64,000 nt of DNA from positions 5,270,001-5,334,000 of the forward strand of contig NZ_CP107567.1 of the NCBI RefSeq assembly GCF_025854275.1, read 5' to 3'. Source of the DNA: Streptomyces peucetius. Lineage in GTDB: Bacteria; Actinomycetota; Actinomycetes; Streptomycetales; Streptomycetaceae. Made by a program: the position numbers and the translations under genes. How positions within the stretch are numbered: position 1 is the stretch's first letter; each line of letters opens with the position of its first letter. This document shows positions 10,223 to 18,544 of the stretch, piece by piece. The notes beneath the pieces were generated by a model. The model was not told the origin of the DNA. It searched no databases and worked only from the letters and a program-made list of their open reading frames with translations.

Positions 10223-10960
10223 ATGCTGAGACGTACGGCCCGACTCCTCACGTCAATTGTCATGTTCATGGTGGCCGCGACGGCCGGGGTCGTGGCGACC
10301 GCCGGAACCGCCCAGGCCGACGACTGCTACACCTGGTCCCGCACTCTGTCCCAGGGCTCCTCCGGGTCCGATGTCCGCCAGCTCCAGATCCGGGTGTCCG
10401 GCTATCCGGGCTACGGCAGCGTCCTCGCCGTCGACGGGGAGTACGGGCCCGCCACCGCGGCCGCGGTCAAGCGGTTCCAGTCGGCCTACGGCCTGAGCGC
10501 GGACGGCGTGGCGGGCCCCGCCACGTTCAGCAAGATCTACGCCCTCCAGGACAGTGACTGCACGCCCGCCCACTTCAGCTACGCCGAACTCAACCGCTGC
10601 AACTCCACCTGGTCCGGCGGCGCGGTGAGCGCCGCGACCGCGAAGGCCAACGCACTGCGCACCATGTGGAAGCTGGAGGCCATGCGCCACGCGCTCGGTG
10701 ACGAGCCGATCCGGGTGACGAGCGGCTTCCGCTCCTACTCCTGCAACAGCGCGGTCGGCGGCTCCTCCAGCAGCCGCCATCTCTACGGGGACGCGGCAGA
10801 CCTCGGCGCCGGCTCGCACTCGCTGTGCACGCTGGCCAAGCAGGCCCGCTACCACGGATTCAGGGGCATCCTCGGCCCCGGCTACCCGGGCCACAACGAC
10901 CACACCCACGTCGACCACCGGTCCAGCCGCTACTGGTCAGCCTCCAGCTGCGGCATCTGA
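10223..10960 (+). CDS. Secreted peptidoglycan-binding M15 (D-Ala-D-Ala carboxypeptidase-like) peptidase
   Basis: A 245-aa exported protein. The signal peptide is residues 1-31 (basic MLRRTAR, hydrophobic core, cleavage after GTAQA). It is followed by a PG_binding_1 domain (LSQGSSGSDVRQLQ, VDGEYGPATAAAVKRFQ) and a C-terminal M15A zinc peptidase domain. VTSGFRSYSCN, SSRHLYGDAAD (zinc His and Asp) and NDHTHVDH (catalytic and zinc residues) are all present. It resembles the Streptomyces albus G zinc carboxypeptidase in domain order, and likely trims stem peptides in the wall. The ATG at 10223 follows GGAGG with good spacing. Confidence 0.9.
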   Translation: MLRRTARLLTSIVMFMVAATAGVVATAGTAQADDCYTWSRTLSQGSSGSDVRQLQIRVSGYPGYGSVLAVDGEYGPATAAAVKRFQSAYGLSADGVAGPATFSKIYALQDSDCTPAHFSYAELNRCNSTWSGGAVSAATAKANALRTMWKLEAMRHALGDEPIRVTSGFRSYSCNSAVGGSSSSRHLYGDAADLGAGSHSLCTLAKQARYHGFRGILGPGYPGHNDHTHVDHRSSRYWSASSCGI

Positions 10961-10971
10961 GCCGGCACGGC

Positions 10972-11002
10972 GGCCCGCACCTCGGACGGCGAGGTGCGGG
11001 CC
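10972..11002. terminator. Bidirectional terminator between M15 peptidase and nrdB
   Basis: Perfect 13-bp inverted repeat GGCCCGCACCTCG / CGAGGTGCGGGCC with a 5-nt loop, between convergent genes. It closes the nrdAB operon, leaving no room for the nrdS gene known in S. coelicolor. Confidence 0.8.
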
Positions 11003-11024
11003 ACCGCTGTGACGGGCACCGGGC

Positions 11025-12041
11025 TCAGAAGTCCTCGTCCAGGTCCACCGAGCCCTCCACGGCCACCTGGTAGGCGGACGGACGGCGTTCGAAGAAGTTC
11101 GTCAGCTCCTGGACGCCCTGCAGCTCCATGAAGGAGAACGGGTTCTCCGAGCCGTACACCGGGCCGAACCCGAGCCGGGTGAGGCGCTGGTCGGCGACGC
11201 ACTGGAGGTACTCGCGCATCGACTCCGTGTTCATGCCCGGCAGGCCGTCACCGCACAGGTCCCGGCCGAACTGCAGCTCTGCCTCGACGGCCCCCGCAAG
11301 CATGTCGGTGACCTGCTGCCGAAGCTCGTCGTCGAAGAGGTCCGGCTCCTCCTTGCGGACGGTGTCCACGACCTCGAAGGCGAAGTTCATGTGCATCGTC
11401 TCGTCCCGGAACACCCAGTTGGTGCCGGTCGCGAGCCCGTGCAGCAGTCCGCGCGAGCGGAACCAGTAGACGTAGGCGAACGCCCCGTAGAAGAACAGGC
11501 CCTCGATGCAGGCCGCGAAGCAGATCAGGTTCAGCAGGAAACGGCGGCGGTCGGCCCTGGTCTCCAGCCGGTCGATCTTCTCCACCGAATCCATCCAGCG
11601 GAAGCAGAACTGCGCCTTCTCGCGGATCGACGGGATGTTCTCCACGGCGGCGAACGCGGCGGCCCGGTCGTCCGGGTCGGGCAGATACGTGTCCAGCAGC
11701 GTCAGATAGAACTGGACGTGCACCGCCTCCTCGAACAGCTGACGCGACAGATACAGCCGCGCCTCCGGGGAGTTGATGTGCTTGTAGAGCGTGAGCACCA
11801 GGTTGTTCGCGACGATCGAGTCACCCGTCGCGAAGAACGCGACCAGCCGGCCGATCAGATGCTGCTCACCGGGGGTGAGCTTGGCCAGGTCGGCGACGTC
11901 GGAGTGGAGGTCGACCTCCTCCACGTGCCAGGTGTTCTTGATGGCGTCCCGGTAGCGCTCGTAGAAGTCCGGGTAGCGCATGGGCCGGAGGGTGAGTTCG
12001 AAGCCCGGGTCGAGCAGGTTCTTGGCGTTGTTCTCCGACAT
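11025..12041 (-). CDS. nrdB: Class Ia ribonucleotide reductase small subunit
   Basis: A 338-aa R2 subunit that carries the diiron centre and the radical passed to NrdA for ribonucleotide reduction. It has the ferritin-like helices with carboxylate and His ligands (TGDSIVANN, LFEEAVHVQFY, FAACIEGLFFYG, RDETMHMNF). The Tyr of EAVHVQFY sits where E. coli R2 has the radical Tyr122, four residues after the ligand His. The ATG overlaps the nrdA stop codon by one base (TAATG), so translation is coupled. No further gene follows in the operon; a terminator separates it from the convergent peptidase. Confidence 0.95.
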   Translation of the reverse strand: MSENNAKNLLDPGFELTLRPMRYPDFYERYRDAIKNTWHVEEVDLHSDVADLAKLTPGEQHLIGRLVAFFATGDSIVANNLVLTLYKHINSPEARLYLSRQLFEEAVHVQFYLTLLDTYLPDPDDRAAAFAAVENIPSIREKAQFCFRWMDSVEKIDRLETRADRRRFLLNLICFAACIEGLFFYGAFAYVYWFRSRGLLHGLATGTNWVFRDETMHMNFAFEVVDTVRKEEPDLFDDELRQQVTDMLAGAVEAELQFGRDLCGDGLPGMNTESMREYLQCVADQRLTRLGFGPVYGSENPFSFMELQGVQELTNFFERRPSAYQVAVEGSVDLDEDF

Positions 12042-14401
12042 TACTGACAGGCCTCGCAGGACTCGGGGTTCTCCAGGGAGCAGGCGACGGCCTCTTCGGG
12101 GCTCGCCTGCACGGGCACGGGCACGCTCGCGGACGCGGCGCGGGCGATGCGGGTCGCCGGGCGCGAGCGCAGGTAGTAGGTCGTCTTCAGGCCCTGCTTC
12201 CAGGCGTACGCGTACATCGAGCTGAGCTTGCCGATGGTCGGCGTCTCGAGGAACAGGTTCAGCGACTGGCTCTGGTCCAGGAACGGGGTACGGGCCGCGG
12301 CCATGTCGATCAGACCGCGCTGCGGGATCTCCCAGGCCGTGCGGTACAGGGCGCGCACGTCGGCGGGGACCCAGCCGAAGCCCTGCACCGAGCCGTTCGC
12401 CTCGCGCAGGGCCTCCCGGGTCTGCGCGTCCCACACCCCGAGCCTCTTCAGCTCGTCCACCAGGTAGGAGTTGACCTGGAGGAACTCGCCGCTGAGGGTC
12501 TCGCGCTTGAACAGGTTGGACACCTGCGGCTCGATGCACTCGTACACGCCGGCGATCGAGGCGATGGTGGCGGTCGGCGCGATGGCGAGCAGCAGGGAGT
12601 TGCGCATGCCGGTCTCGGCGACCCTGGCGCGCAGCGCCTCCCAGCGCTCGGGCCAGTTGAGCGCGGTGCCGTAGTGGTCGGGGTGCAGCACGCCGCGTGC
12701 CGTGCGGGTCTCGGTCCAGGCCGGCAGCGGGCCGTTGCGTTCGGCGAGGTCGCAGGAGGCCTCGTAGGCCGCCAGCATGATCCGCTCGGCGATCCTCGTG
12801 GAGAGTGCCTTCGCCTCGGGCGAGTCGAAGGGCAGCCGCAGCTTGAAGAAGACGTCCTGCAGGCCCATCGCGCCCAGGCCCACCGGGCGCCACCTGGCGT
12901 TCGACCGGCCGGCCTGCTCGGTCGGGTAGAAGTTGATGTCGACGACCCGGTCGAGGAAGGTCACCGCCGTGCGGACGGTCTCGTCCAGCCGGTCCCAGTC
13001 GATCCCGCCGTCGGCCTCCTCGTCGACGAACGCGCCCAGGTTGACCGAGCCCAGGTTGCACACGGCGGTCTCGCCGTCGTTCGTGACCTCGAGGATCTCG
13101 GTGCACAGGTTCGAGGAGTGGACGACCCGGCCCGGCTCCGCGGTCTGGTTGGCGGTGCGGTTGGCGGCGTCCTTGAACGTCATCCAGCCGTTGCCGGTCT
13201 GCGCGAGGGTACGCATCATCCGGCCGTACAGCTCGCGGGCAGGGACGGACTTGCGGGCCAGCCCGGCGGCCTCCGCCCGGCGGTAGGCGGCGTCGAACTC
13301 CTCGCCCCACAGGTCGACCAGCTCGGGGACGTCGACCGGGGAGAACAGCGACCAGTCGGTGTCCGCCTCGACGCGGCGCATGAACTCGTCGGGGACCCAG
13401 TGCGCGAGGTTCAGGTTGTGCGTACGGCGGGCGTCCTCGCCGGTATTGTCGCGCAGCTCCAGGAACTCCTCGATGTCCGCGTGCCAGGTCTCCAGGTAGA
13501 TCGCGGCGGCGCCCTTGCGCCGGCCGCCCTGGTTCACGGCGGCGACCGAGGCGTCGAGGGTCTTCAGGAACGGCACGATGCCGTTGGAGTGCCCGTTGGT
13601 GCCCCGGATGAGTGAACCGCGGGCGCGGACGCGGGAGTACGAGAGGCCGATGCCGCCCGCGTGCTTGGAGAGGCGGGCGACCTGGTGGTAGCGGTCGTAG
13701 ATCGAGTCGAGCTCGTCGAGCGGAGAGTCCAGCAGGTAGCAGGACGACATCTGCGGGTGGCGGGTGCCGGAGTTGAAGAGGGTGGGGGAGGAGGGCAGGT
13801 AGTCGAGTCGGCTCATCAGCCCGTACAGTGCGGCCACTTCGTCCACCGCGTGTGTGGTGTCGTCCTTGGCGAGTCCGGACGCGACGCGCAGCATGAAGTG
13901 CTGGGGCGTCTCGATCACTTCGCGGGTGATCGGGTGCCGCAGCAGGTAGCGGCTGTAAAGGGTGCGCAGACCGAAGTAGCCGAACCGGTCGTCCCCCTCG
14001 GGGTCGATCAGCGCGTCGAGCCGGTCCGTGTGCAGCGCGACGAACGAGGCCGTGCGGTCGGCGATCAGACCCTCGCGGTGGCCGACGGCGACCGAGGCGG
14101 AGAAGGACACCGCGCCCTGCCCGGCGGCCTCCTCCGCGATCGTGCGGGTGAGCAGACGCGCGGCCAGCCTGGAGTAGGCGGGGTCCTCGGAGATGAGGCC
14201 CGCGGCGGCGTCGGTGGCGAGGGAGCGCAGTTCGGCCTCGTCGGACCCGGCGTGCCGGCCGCGCAGCGCGGCGGCGGCGACCCTGCCGGGGTCGGTGTCG
14301 GCCAGGTCGGCCGTGAGGTCCGTCAGGAGCCGCAGCAGGGCGGTCCCGGGGCCGTCCTCCTGCCGGGTCGCTGAAACCGGATCGGCTGGCGCGATGGTCA
14401 T
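12041..14401 (-). CDS. nrdA: Class Ia ribonucleotide reductase large subunit
   Basis: A 786-aa R1 subunit, the catalytic part of the aerobic class Ia enzyme. Active-site elements are SSCYLLDSPLDE, SSNLCTEI (radical Cys), CNLGSVNL and the C-terminal redox pair CEAC (Cys782, Cys785) reloaded by thioredoxin-type donors. I see no ATP-cone at the N-terminus, so overall activity control by dATP may be absent. It is preceded by a cobalamin riboswitch: when B12 is plentiful, class Ia expression is expected to be shut off in favour of the B12-dependent class II enzyme encoded elsewhere. GAGGGAG lies just before the ATG. Confidence 0.95.
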   Translation of the reverse strand: MTIAPADPVSATRQEDGPGTALLRLLTDLTADLADTDPGRVAAAALRGRHAGSDEAELRSLATDAAAGLISEDPAYSRLAARLLTRTIAEEAAGQGAVSFSASVAVGHREGLIADRTASFVALHTDRLDALIDPEGDDRFGYFGLRTLYSRYLLRHPITREVIETPQHFMLRVASGLAKDDTTHAVDEVAALYGLMSRLDYLPSSPTLFNSGTRHPQMSSCYLLDSPLDELDSIYDRYHQVARLSKHAGGIGLSYSRVRARGSLIRGTNGHSNGIVPFLKTLDASVAAVNQGGRRKGAAAIYLETWHADIEEFLELRDNTGEDARRTHNLNLAHWVPDEFMRRVEADTDWSLFSPVDVPELVDLWGEEFDAAYRRAEAAGLARKSVPARELYGRMMRTLAQTGNGWMTFKDAANRTANQTAEPGRVVHSSNLCTEILEVTNDGETAVCNLGSVNLGAFVDEEADGGIDWDRLDETVRTAVTFLDRVVDINFYPTEQAGRSNARWRPVGLGAMGLQDVFFKLRLPFDSPEAKALSTRIAERIMLAAYEASCDLAERNGPLPAWTETRTARGVLHPDHYGTALNWPERWEALRARVAETGMRNSLLLAIAPTATIASIAGVYECIEPQVSNLFKRETLSGEFLQVNSYLVDELKRLGVWDAQTREALREANGSVQGFGWVPADVRALYRTAWEIPQRGLIDMAAARTPFLDQSQSLNLFLETPTIGKLSSMYAYAWKQGLKTTYYLRSRPATRIARAASASVPVPVQASPEEAVACSLENPESCEACQ

Positions 14402-14518
14402 GTGGTGCTCTCCCTCGCTCGGTTCTGGGCCGGCGGGGAGGCGGGGGCCGTGGCGGCGCGTACCTGGACAGCACGGCGCACGGCGTCCACCGGCCCATCC
14501 GCGAGGCCCGGACGTCTG

Positions 14519-14645
14519 GGCATCCGGATCGGTCGAACCGGATGCGCCGTCGGCAGGTCGTCGGACTCGTAACGGGCACGGCGAAGCGCACCTGAACACA
14601 CCGTTGCGGGACAGTTCCGGATTCGCACCGGATTCCCCTGCGGCG
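14519..14645 (-). promoter_or_regulatory. Cobalamin (adenosylcobalamin) riboswitch upstream of nrdA
   Basis: On the minus strand the leader holds the hallmark core GAATCCGGTGCGAATCCGG followed by AACTGTCCCGCAACGG (14602-14637). About 35 nt later comes the B12-box-like ACGAGTCCGACGACCTGCCG (14551-14570). Next is a perfect 8-bp hairpin GCATCCGG/CCGGATGC (14520-14545) at the position of the kissing-loop arm. A possible -10 (TATGCT, 14657-14662) lies just upstream. In S. coelicolor an equivalent element represses nrdABS when B12 is present. The expression platform should lie in the 120 nt before nrdA. Confidence 0.93.
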
Positions 14646-14661
14646 ACAGCGAGATGAGCAT

Positions 14662-14699
14662 ACATGTGGGGGCGGTTGGCTGAGCCACCCCCCACATGT
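14662..14699. terminator. Hairpin between the GNAT gene and the nrdA leader
   Basis: Perfect 11-bp arms ACATGTGGGGG / CCCCCACATGT separated by 16 nt that can form an inner stem. It lies 14 nt after the GNAT stop codon and abuts the putative nrdA promoter. Confidence 0.65.
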
Positions 14700-14712
14700 T
14701 GTGTCGGGAGGT

Positions 14713-15216
14713 CTAGTAGAGCTCCAGCGCGTACGTCAGCAGCGGGACGGCCGGGATGGGGGACCAGTCCCGTTCGGGGGTGCGTACGAAGCCCAGCCGG
14801 CCGTAGACCCGGTGCGCCGCGTACATCGTGGGTTGCGTCGACAGCACCAGCCGTACGCAGCCGGGCGTCGCCCTCGCCCGTTCCGCGCAGGTGCGCACCA
14901 GCGCCTCGCCCGTGCCGCGGCCGCGTGCCTTCTCGTCCACGGCAAGCATCCGGAACTCGGCCTCGCCGGGCACCGCGATGTCGGCGAACGGGCCGCCGTC
15001 CGGCACGAACGCGACCCCGCCGAGCAGCGTGTCCGCCTCGTCGACGGCGACGTACACCTCTGCTTGCGCGTCCCGGCTCGCGACGTCGCGGAGCACGTCG
15101 GCGTACGGGTCCTCCTCGCCGAAGTCCAGCAGCCCGCCGTCGATGTACGCGCGGCACGTCAATTCGCCGAGCGCCGTGTACTCCTCGGGGCGGATTCTCC
15201 TGATGGTGATGTCCAT
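14713..15216 (-). CDS. GNAT-family N-acetyltransferase
   Basis: A 167-aa acetyl-CoA-dependent acetyltransferase. Motif A is FRMLAVDEKARGRGTGEALV (acetyl-CoA pyrophosphate loop RGRGTG). It is followed by VRLVLSTQPTMYAAHRVYGRLGF, the usual motif B helix with the MYxxxRxYxRLGF signature. The substrate cannot be told from sequence. The ATG at 15216 begins MDITIRRIRPEEY, a standard GNAT beginning. It stands alone between two hairpins. Confidence 0.87.
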   Translation of the reverse strand: MDITIRRIRPEEYTALGELTCRAYIDGGLLDFGEEDPYADVLRDVASRDAQAEVYVAVDEADTLLGGVAFVPDGGPFADIAVPGEAEFRMLAVDEKARGRGTGEALVRTCAERARATPGCVRLVLSTQPTMYAAHRVYGRLGFVRTPERDWSPIPAVPLLTYALELY

Positions 15217-15245
15217 GCCCGGCAGTGTGCATCAGAGCACGGCGA

Positions 15246-15285
15246 AGGGCCGCCGCATTTCCCCGGGGGGAGGTGCGACGGCCCT
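15246..15285 (-). terminator. Hairpin after the symporter gene
   Basis: AGGGCCGCCGCA pairs with TGCGACGGCCCT (one mismatch in 12), 14 nt beyond the symporter stop codon. Confidence 0.55.
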
Positions 15286-15299
15286 CGGCGCGCGATCGG

Positions 15300-16934
15300 T
15301 CAGTGACCGCCGGGCGCGCCGGCCGTGGCCGGCGGGAGCTCGACCTTGACGCCCGGGTCGCCCGCGTCGGCGGTGTAGTCGGACGGGCTGGTCTCGTCGA
15401 TGCCGTCGGGGGCCTTGGCCGCCCGCAGGACGAAGGTGAGGACCACGGTCACGACGACGTTCAGCACGAACGCGGTGAGACCGATGTAGCCGATCTCGCC
15501 GATGCCCGGGATCATGTCCGACGAGCCGCCGAAGTGCTTCTGGGTCGGGCTGGCGACGCCGTACGCGGCGGCCGTGCCGTAGATCATGCCGACCGCCCAG
15601 CCGCCGATGAGCGCCCAGCGGTGGAACCAGCGGGTGAACAGGCCGCCCACCAGCGCCGGGAAGGTCTGCAGGATCCAGATGCCGCCCAGTAGCTGGAAGT
15701 TGATGGCGACCGTCTTGTCCATGGTGAGGACGAAGACCAGGGCGCCGACCTTCACCAGCAGCGAGACCAGCTTGGAGACCTTGGTCTCCTGCGCCGGTGT
15801 CGCGTCGGGTTTGATGAAGTCCTTGTAGATGTTGCGGGTGAACAGGTTCGCCGCGGCGATCGACATGATGGCCGCCGGGACCAGGGCGCCGATGCCGATG
15901 GCGGCGAAGGCGACGCCCGCGAACCAGGCGGGGAACATGTTCTCGAACAGCTGCGGGATGGCCAGCTGGCCGTTCTTGACGTTCACTCCGGCCGCGATCG
16001 CCATGAAGCCGAGCAGCGCCAGCAGACCCAGCATCACCGAGTACAGCGGCAGGATCGTGGTGTTGCGGCGGATCACCTCACGGCTGCGCGAGGAGAGCGT
16101 CGCCGTGATCGAGTGCGGGTACATGAAGAGCGCGAGTGCCGAGCCGAGCGCCAGGGTGGCGTAGCCCCAGTGACCGGCGTCGCCGGGCACGAGCGCCCCG
16201 GTCGGCTTGCCCGTCGCCTCGTTGACCTGCGAGAACTTCTCACTGGCGCTGGCGAAGATCGCGTCGAAGCCACCCAGCTTGATCGGGATGTAGATGATCG
16301 CCACCGCGATGACGATGTAGATCAGGGTGTCCTTGACGAAGGCGATCAGTGCCGGCGCCCGCAGACCCGAGGAGTACGTGTAGGCCGCGAGCACACCGAA
16401 GGCGATCAGCAGCGGAAGGTCCTTGACGAACCAGTTGGTGGTCTCGCCGCCGCCGACGCCCATGACGTCGAGCACGGCCTGGATGCCGACCAGTTGGAGC
16501 GCGATGTACGGCATCGTGGCGAGCAGGCCGGTGAGCGCGACCGCCAGGGACAGGCCCTTGGAGCCGAAGCGGCCACGGACGAAGTCCGAGGTCGTCACGT
16601 ACCCGTGCTTGTGCGACACCGACCAGAGCCGCGGCAGGAAGGTGAAGATCAGCGGGTAGACGAGGATCGTGTACGGGACGGCGAAGAAGCCGGCCGCGCC
16701 CGCCGCGTAGATGGCCGCCGGCACGGCGACGAAGGTGTACGCCGTGTACAGGTCGCCGCCGAGCAGGAACCAGGTCACCCAGGTGCCGAACGAACGGCCG
16801 CCGAGGCCCCATTCGTCGAGGCTGTTCTCGTTGGCGGCCTTGCGCCAGCGCGCGGCCAGGAAGCCCATGACCGTGACGGCCACGAAGAAAAAAATGAAGA
16901 CGGCGAGTGCTACGCCGTTGACGCCCTCGTTCAT
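15300..16934 (-). CDS. Sodium:solute symporter family monocarboxylate permease
   Basis: A 544-aa membrane protein of the SSS family with about 13 hydrophobic segments. It opens GVNGVALAVFIFFFVAVTVMGFLAARWRK and has GLGGRSFGTWVTWFLLGGDLYTAYTF, the family sodium/substrate region. Together with the small DUF3311 partner encoded just upstream, it resembles acetate/pyruvate/monocarboxylate uptake systems such as MctC-type carriers; the exact substrate is inferred. The start codon overlaps the upstream stop codon (ATGA), showing translational coupling. The C-terminal 35 residues are an acidic, Pro-rich tail. Confidence 0.88.
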   Translation of the reverse strand: MNEGVNGVALAVFIFFFVAVTVMGFLAARWRKAANENSLDEWGLGGRSFGTWVTWFLLGGDLYTAYTFVAVPAAIYAAGAAGFFAVPYTILVYPLIFTFLPRLWSVSHKHGYVTTSDFVRGRFGSKGLSLAVALTGLLATMPYIALQLVGIQAVLDVMGVGGGETTNWFVKDLPLLIAFGVLAAYTYSSGLRAPALIAFVKDTLIYIVIAVAIIYIPIKLGGFDAIFASASEKFSQVNEATGKPTGALVPGDAGHWGYATLALGSALALFMYPHSITATLSSRSREVIRRNTTILPLYSVMLGLLALLGFMAIAAGVNVKNGQLAIPQLFENMFPAWFAGVAFAAIGIGALVPAAIMSIAAANLFTRNIYKDFIKPDATPAQETKVSKLVSLLVKVGALVFVLTMDKTVAINFQLLGGIWILQTFPALVGGLFTRWFHRWALIGGWAVGMIYGTAAAYGVASPTQKHFGGSSDMIPGIGEIGYIGLTAFVLNVVVTVVLTFVLRAAKAPDGIDETSPSDYTADAGDPGVKVELPPATAGAPGGH

Positions 16935-17212
16935 TGGGACGCACCCCCCTTGCGGGCGCGCTGGTCACGCTGCCACAGCTTGTACGCGATCATCGTCAGG
17001 ATCGTCGAGATCAGCACCCAGAGCATCTGGTACCAGTAGAAGAACGGCATCCCGATGAAGGTCGGGTCGACCTTCGCATAGGAGCCGACCCAGAGCATCG
17101 CCACGAACGGCGTGAAGAGGCAGAGGGCGATGATCACGCGCACCGGTGTGACGACCGGCTGTGGCGCTTCGGGCGCTTGTGGCGCGTCGGGCGCATCGGG
17201 TACTGCTGACAT
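16931..17212 (-). CDS. DUF3311 small membrane protein, partner of the symporter
   Basis: A 93-aa protein with a Pro/Ala-rich N-terminus (MSAVPDAPDAPQAPEAPQP), two hydrophobic segments (VIIALCLFTPFVAMLWVGSY and MPFFYWYQMLWVLISTILTMIAYKLW) and a basic tail. This is the typical DUF3311 accessory found directly before SSS permeases. It is probably needed for carrier assembly or stability (inference from conserved pairing). The ATG at 17212 was chosen because the residues upstream are not conserved-looking. The stop codon overlaps the permease start. Confidence 0.85.
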   Translation of the reverse strand: MSAVPDAPDAPQAPEAPQPVVTPVRVIIALCLFTPFVAMLWVGSYAKVDPTFIGMPFFYWYQMLWVLISTILTMIAYKLWQRDQRARKGGASQ

Positions 17213-17339
17213 GCGGCTCCGTCCCCTCACTGGTCACCTTTGTAATGGGCACGAAATCTAGGCGAGCCGTTCGCGCGCAGTCACCCCCCGTCCGTATATC
17301 GGTACGGCAACGACTGCCGGTCGGGCGGCGCAAAACGGG

Positions 17340-17371
17340 ACATGGCGCCGCAACACGTTGCGGCGCCATGT
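17340..17371 (-). terminator. Strong terminator after dasR
   Basis: Perfect 15-bp arms (ACATGGCGCCGCAAC / GTTGCGGCGCCATGT) with almost no loop, 19 nt after the dasR stop codon. Confidence 0.8.
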
Positions 17372-17390
17372 GTGCTGGGGTGGGCGGAGG

Positions 17391-18296
<906 letters not shown>

Positions 18297-18384
18297 TCAC
18301 ATGGTGGCACGGACCGGTCACGGGTCGTCGCCCTCCCTCAGGTGTCGGTCCGATAACGGACACGACAGCCCTTCTTATACACCC

Positions 18385-18413
18385 TTGACACCCCTAAAGG
18401 TCTAGGCCAAGCT
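18385..18413 (+). promoter_or_regulatory. Likely dasA promoter
   Basis: A perfect TTGACA -35 (18385-18390), a 17-nt spacer and a weak -10 CAAGCT (18408-18413). The predicted start lies near 18420, inside the best DasR box, so bound DasR would block the polymerase. Confidence 0.5.
18396..18411. promoter_or_regulatory. Second DasR-responsive element (dre) of dasA
   Basis: AAAGGTCTAGGCCAAG matches 11 of 16 positions of the dre consensus ACTGGTCTAGACCAGT. It lies between the -35 and -10 of the dasA promoter. Confidence 0.6.
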
Positions 18414-18419
18414 CCCGGT

Positions 18420-18435
18420 ACTGGTCTAAACCATT
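18420..18435. promoter_or_regulatory. Primary DasR-responsive element (dre) of dasA
   Basis: ACTGGTCTAAACCATT matches 14 of 16 positions of the dre consensus, directly at the predicted dasA transcription start. Confidence 0.85.
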
Positions 18436-18544
18436 AAAGATCAGGTCCCGGCCCCAGGGCAGAATCTCGGCGCGTGTCCGTCAAGTGCAGCGCGACTCCC
18501 GGGTGGTGGGGGGGCAACTCTTGCATCCCTTTGAGGAGGGTGGC

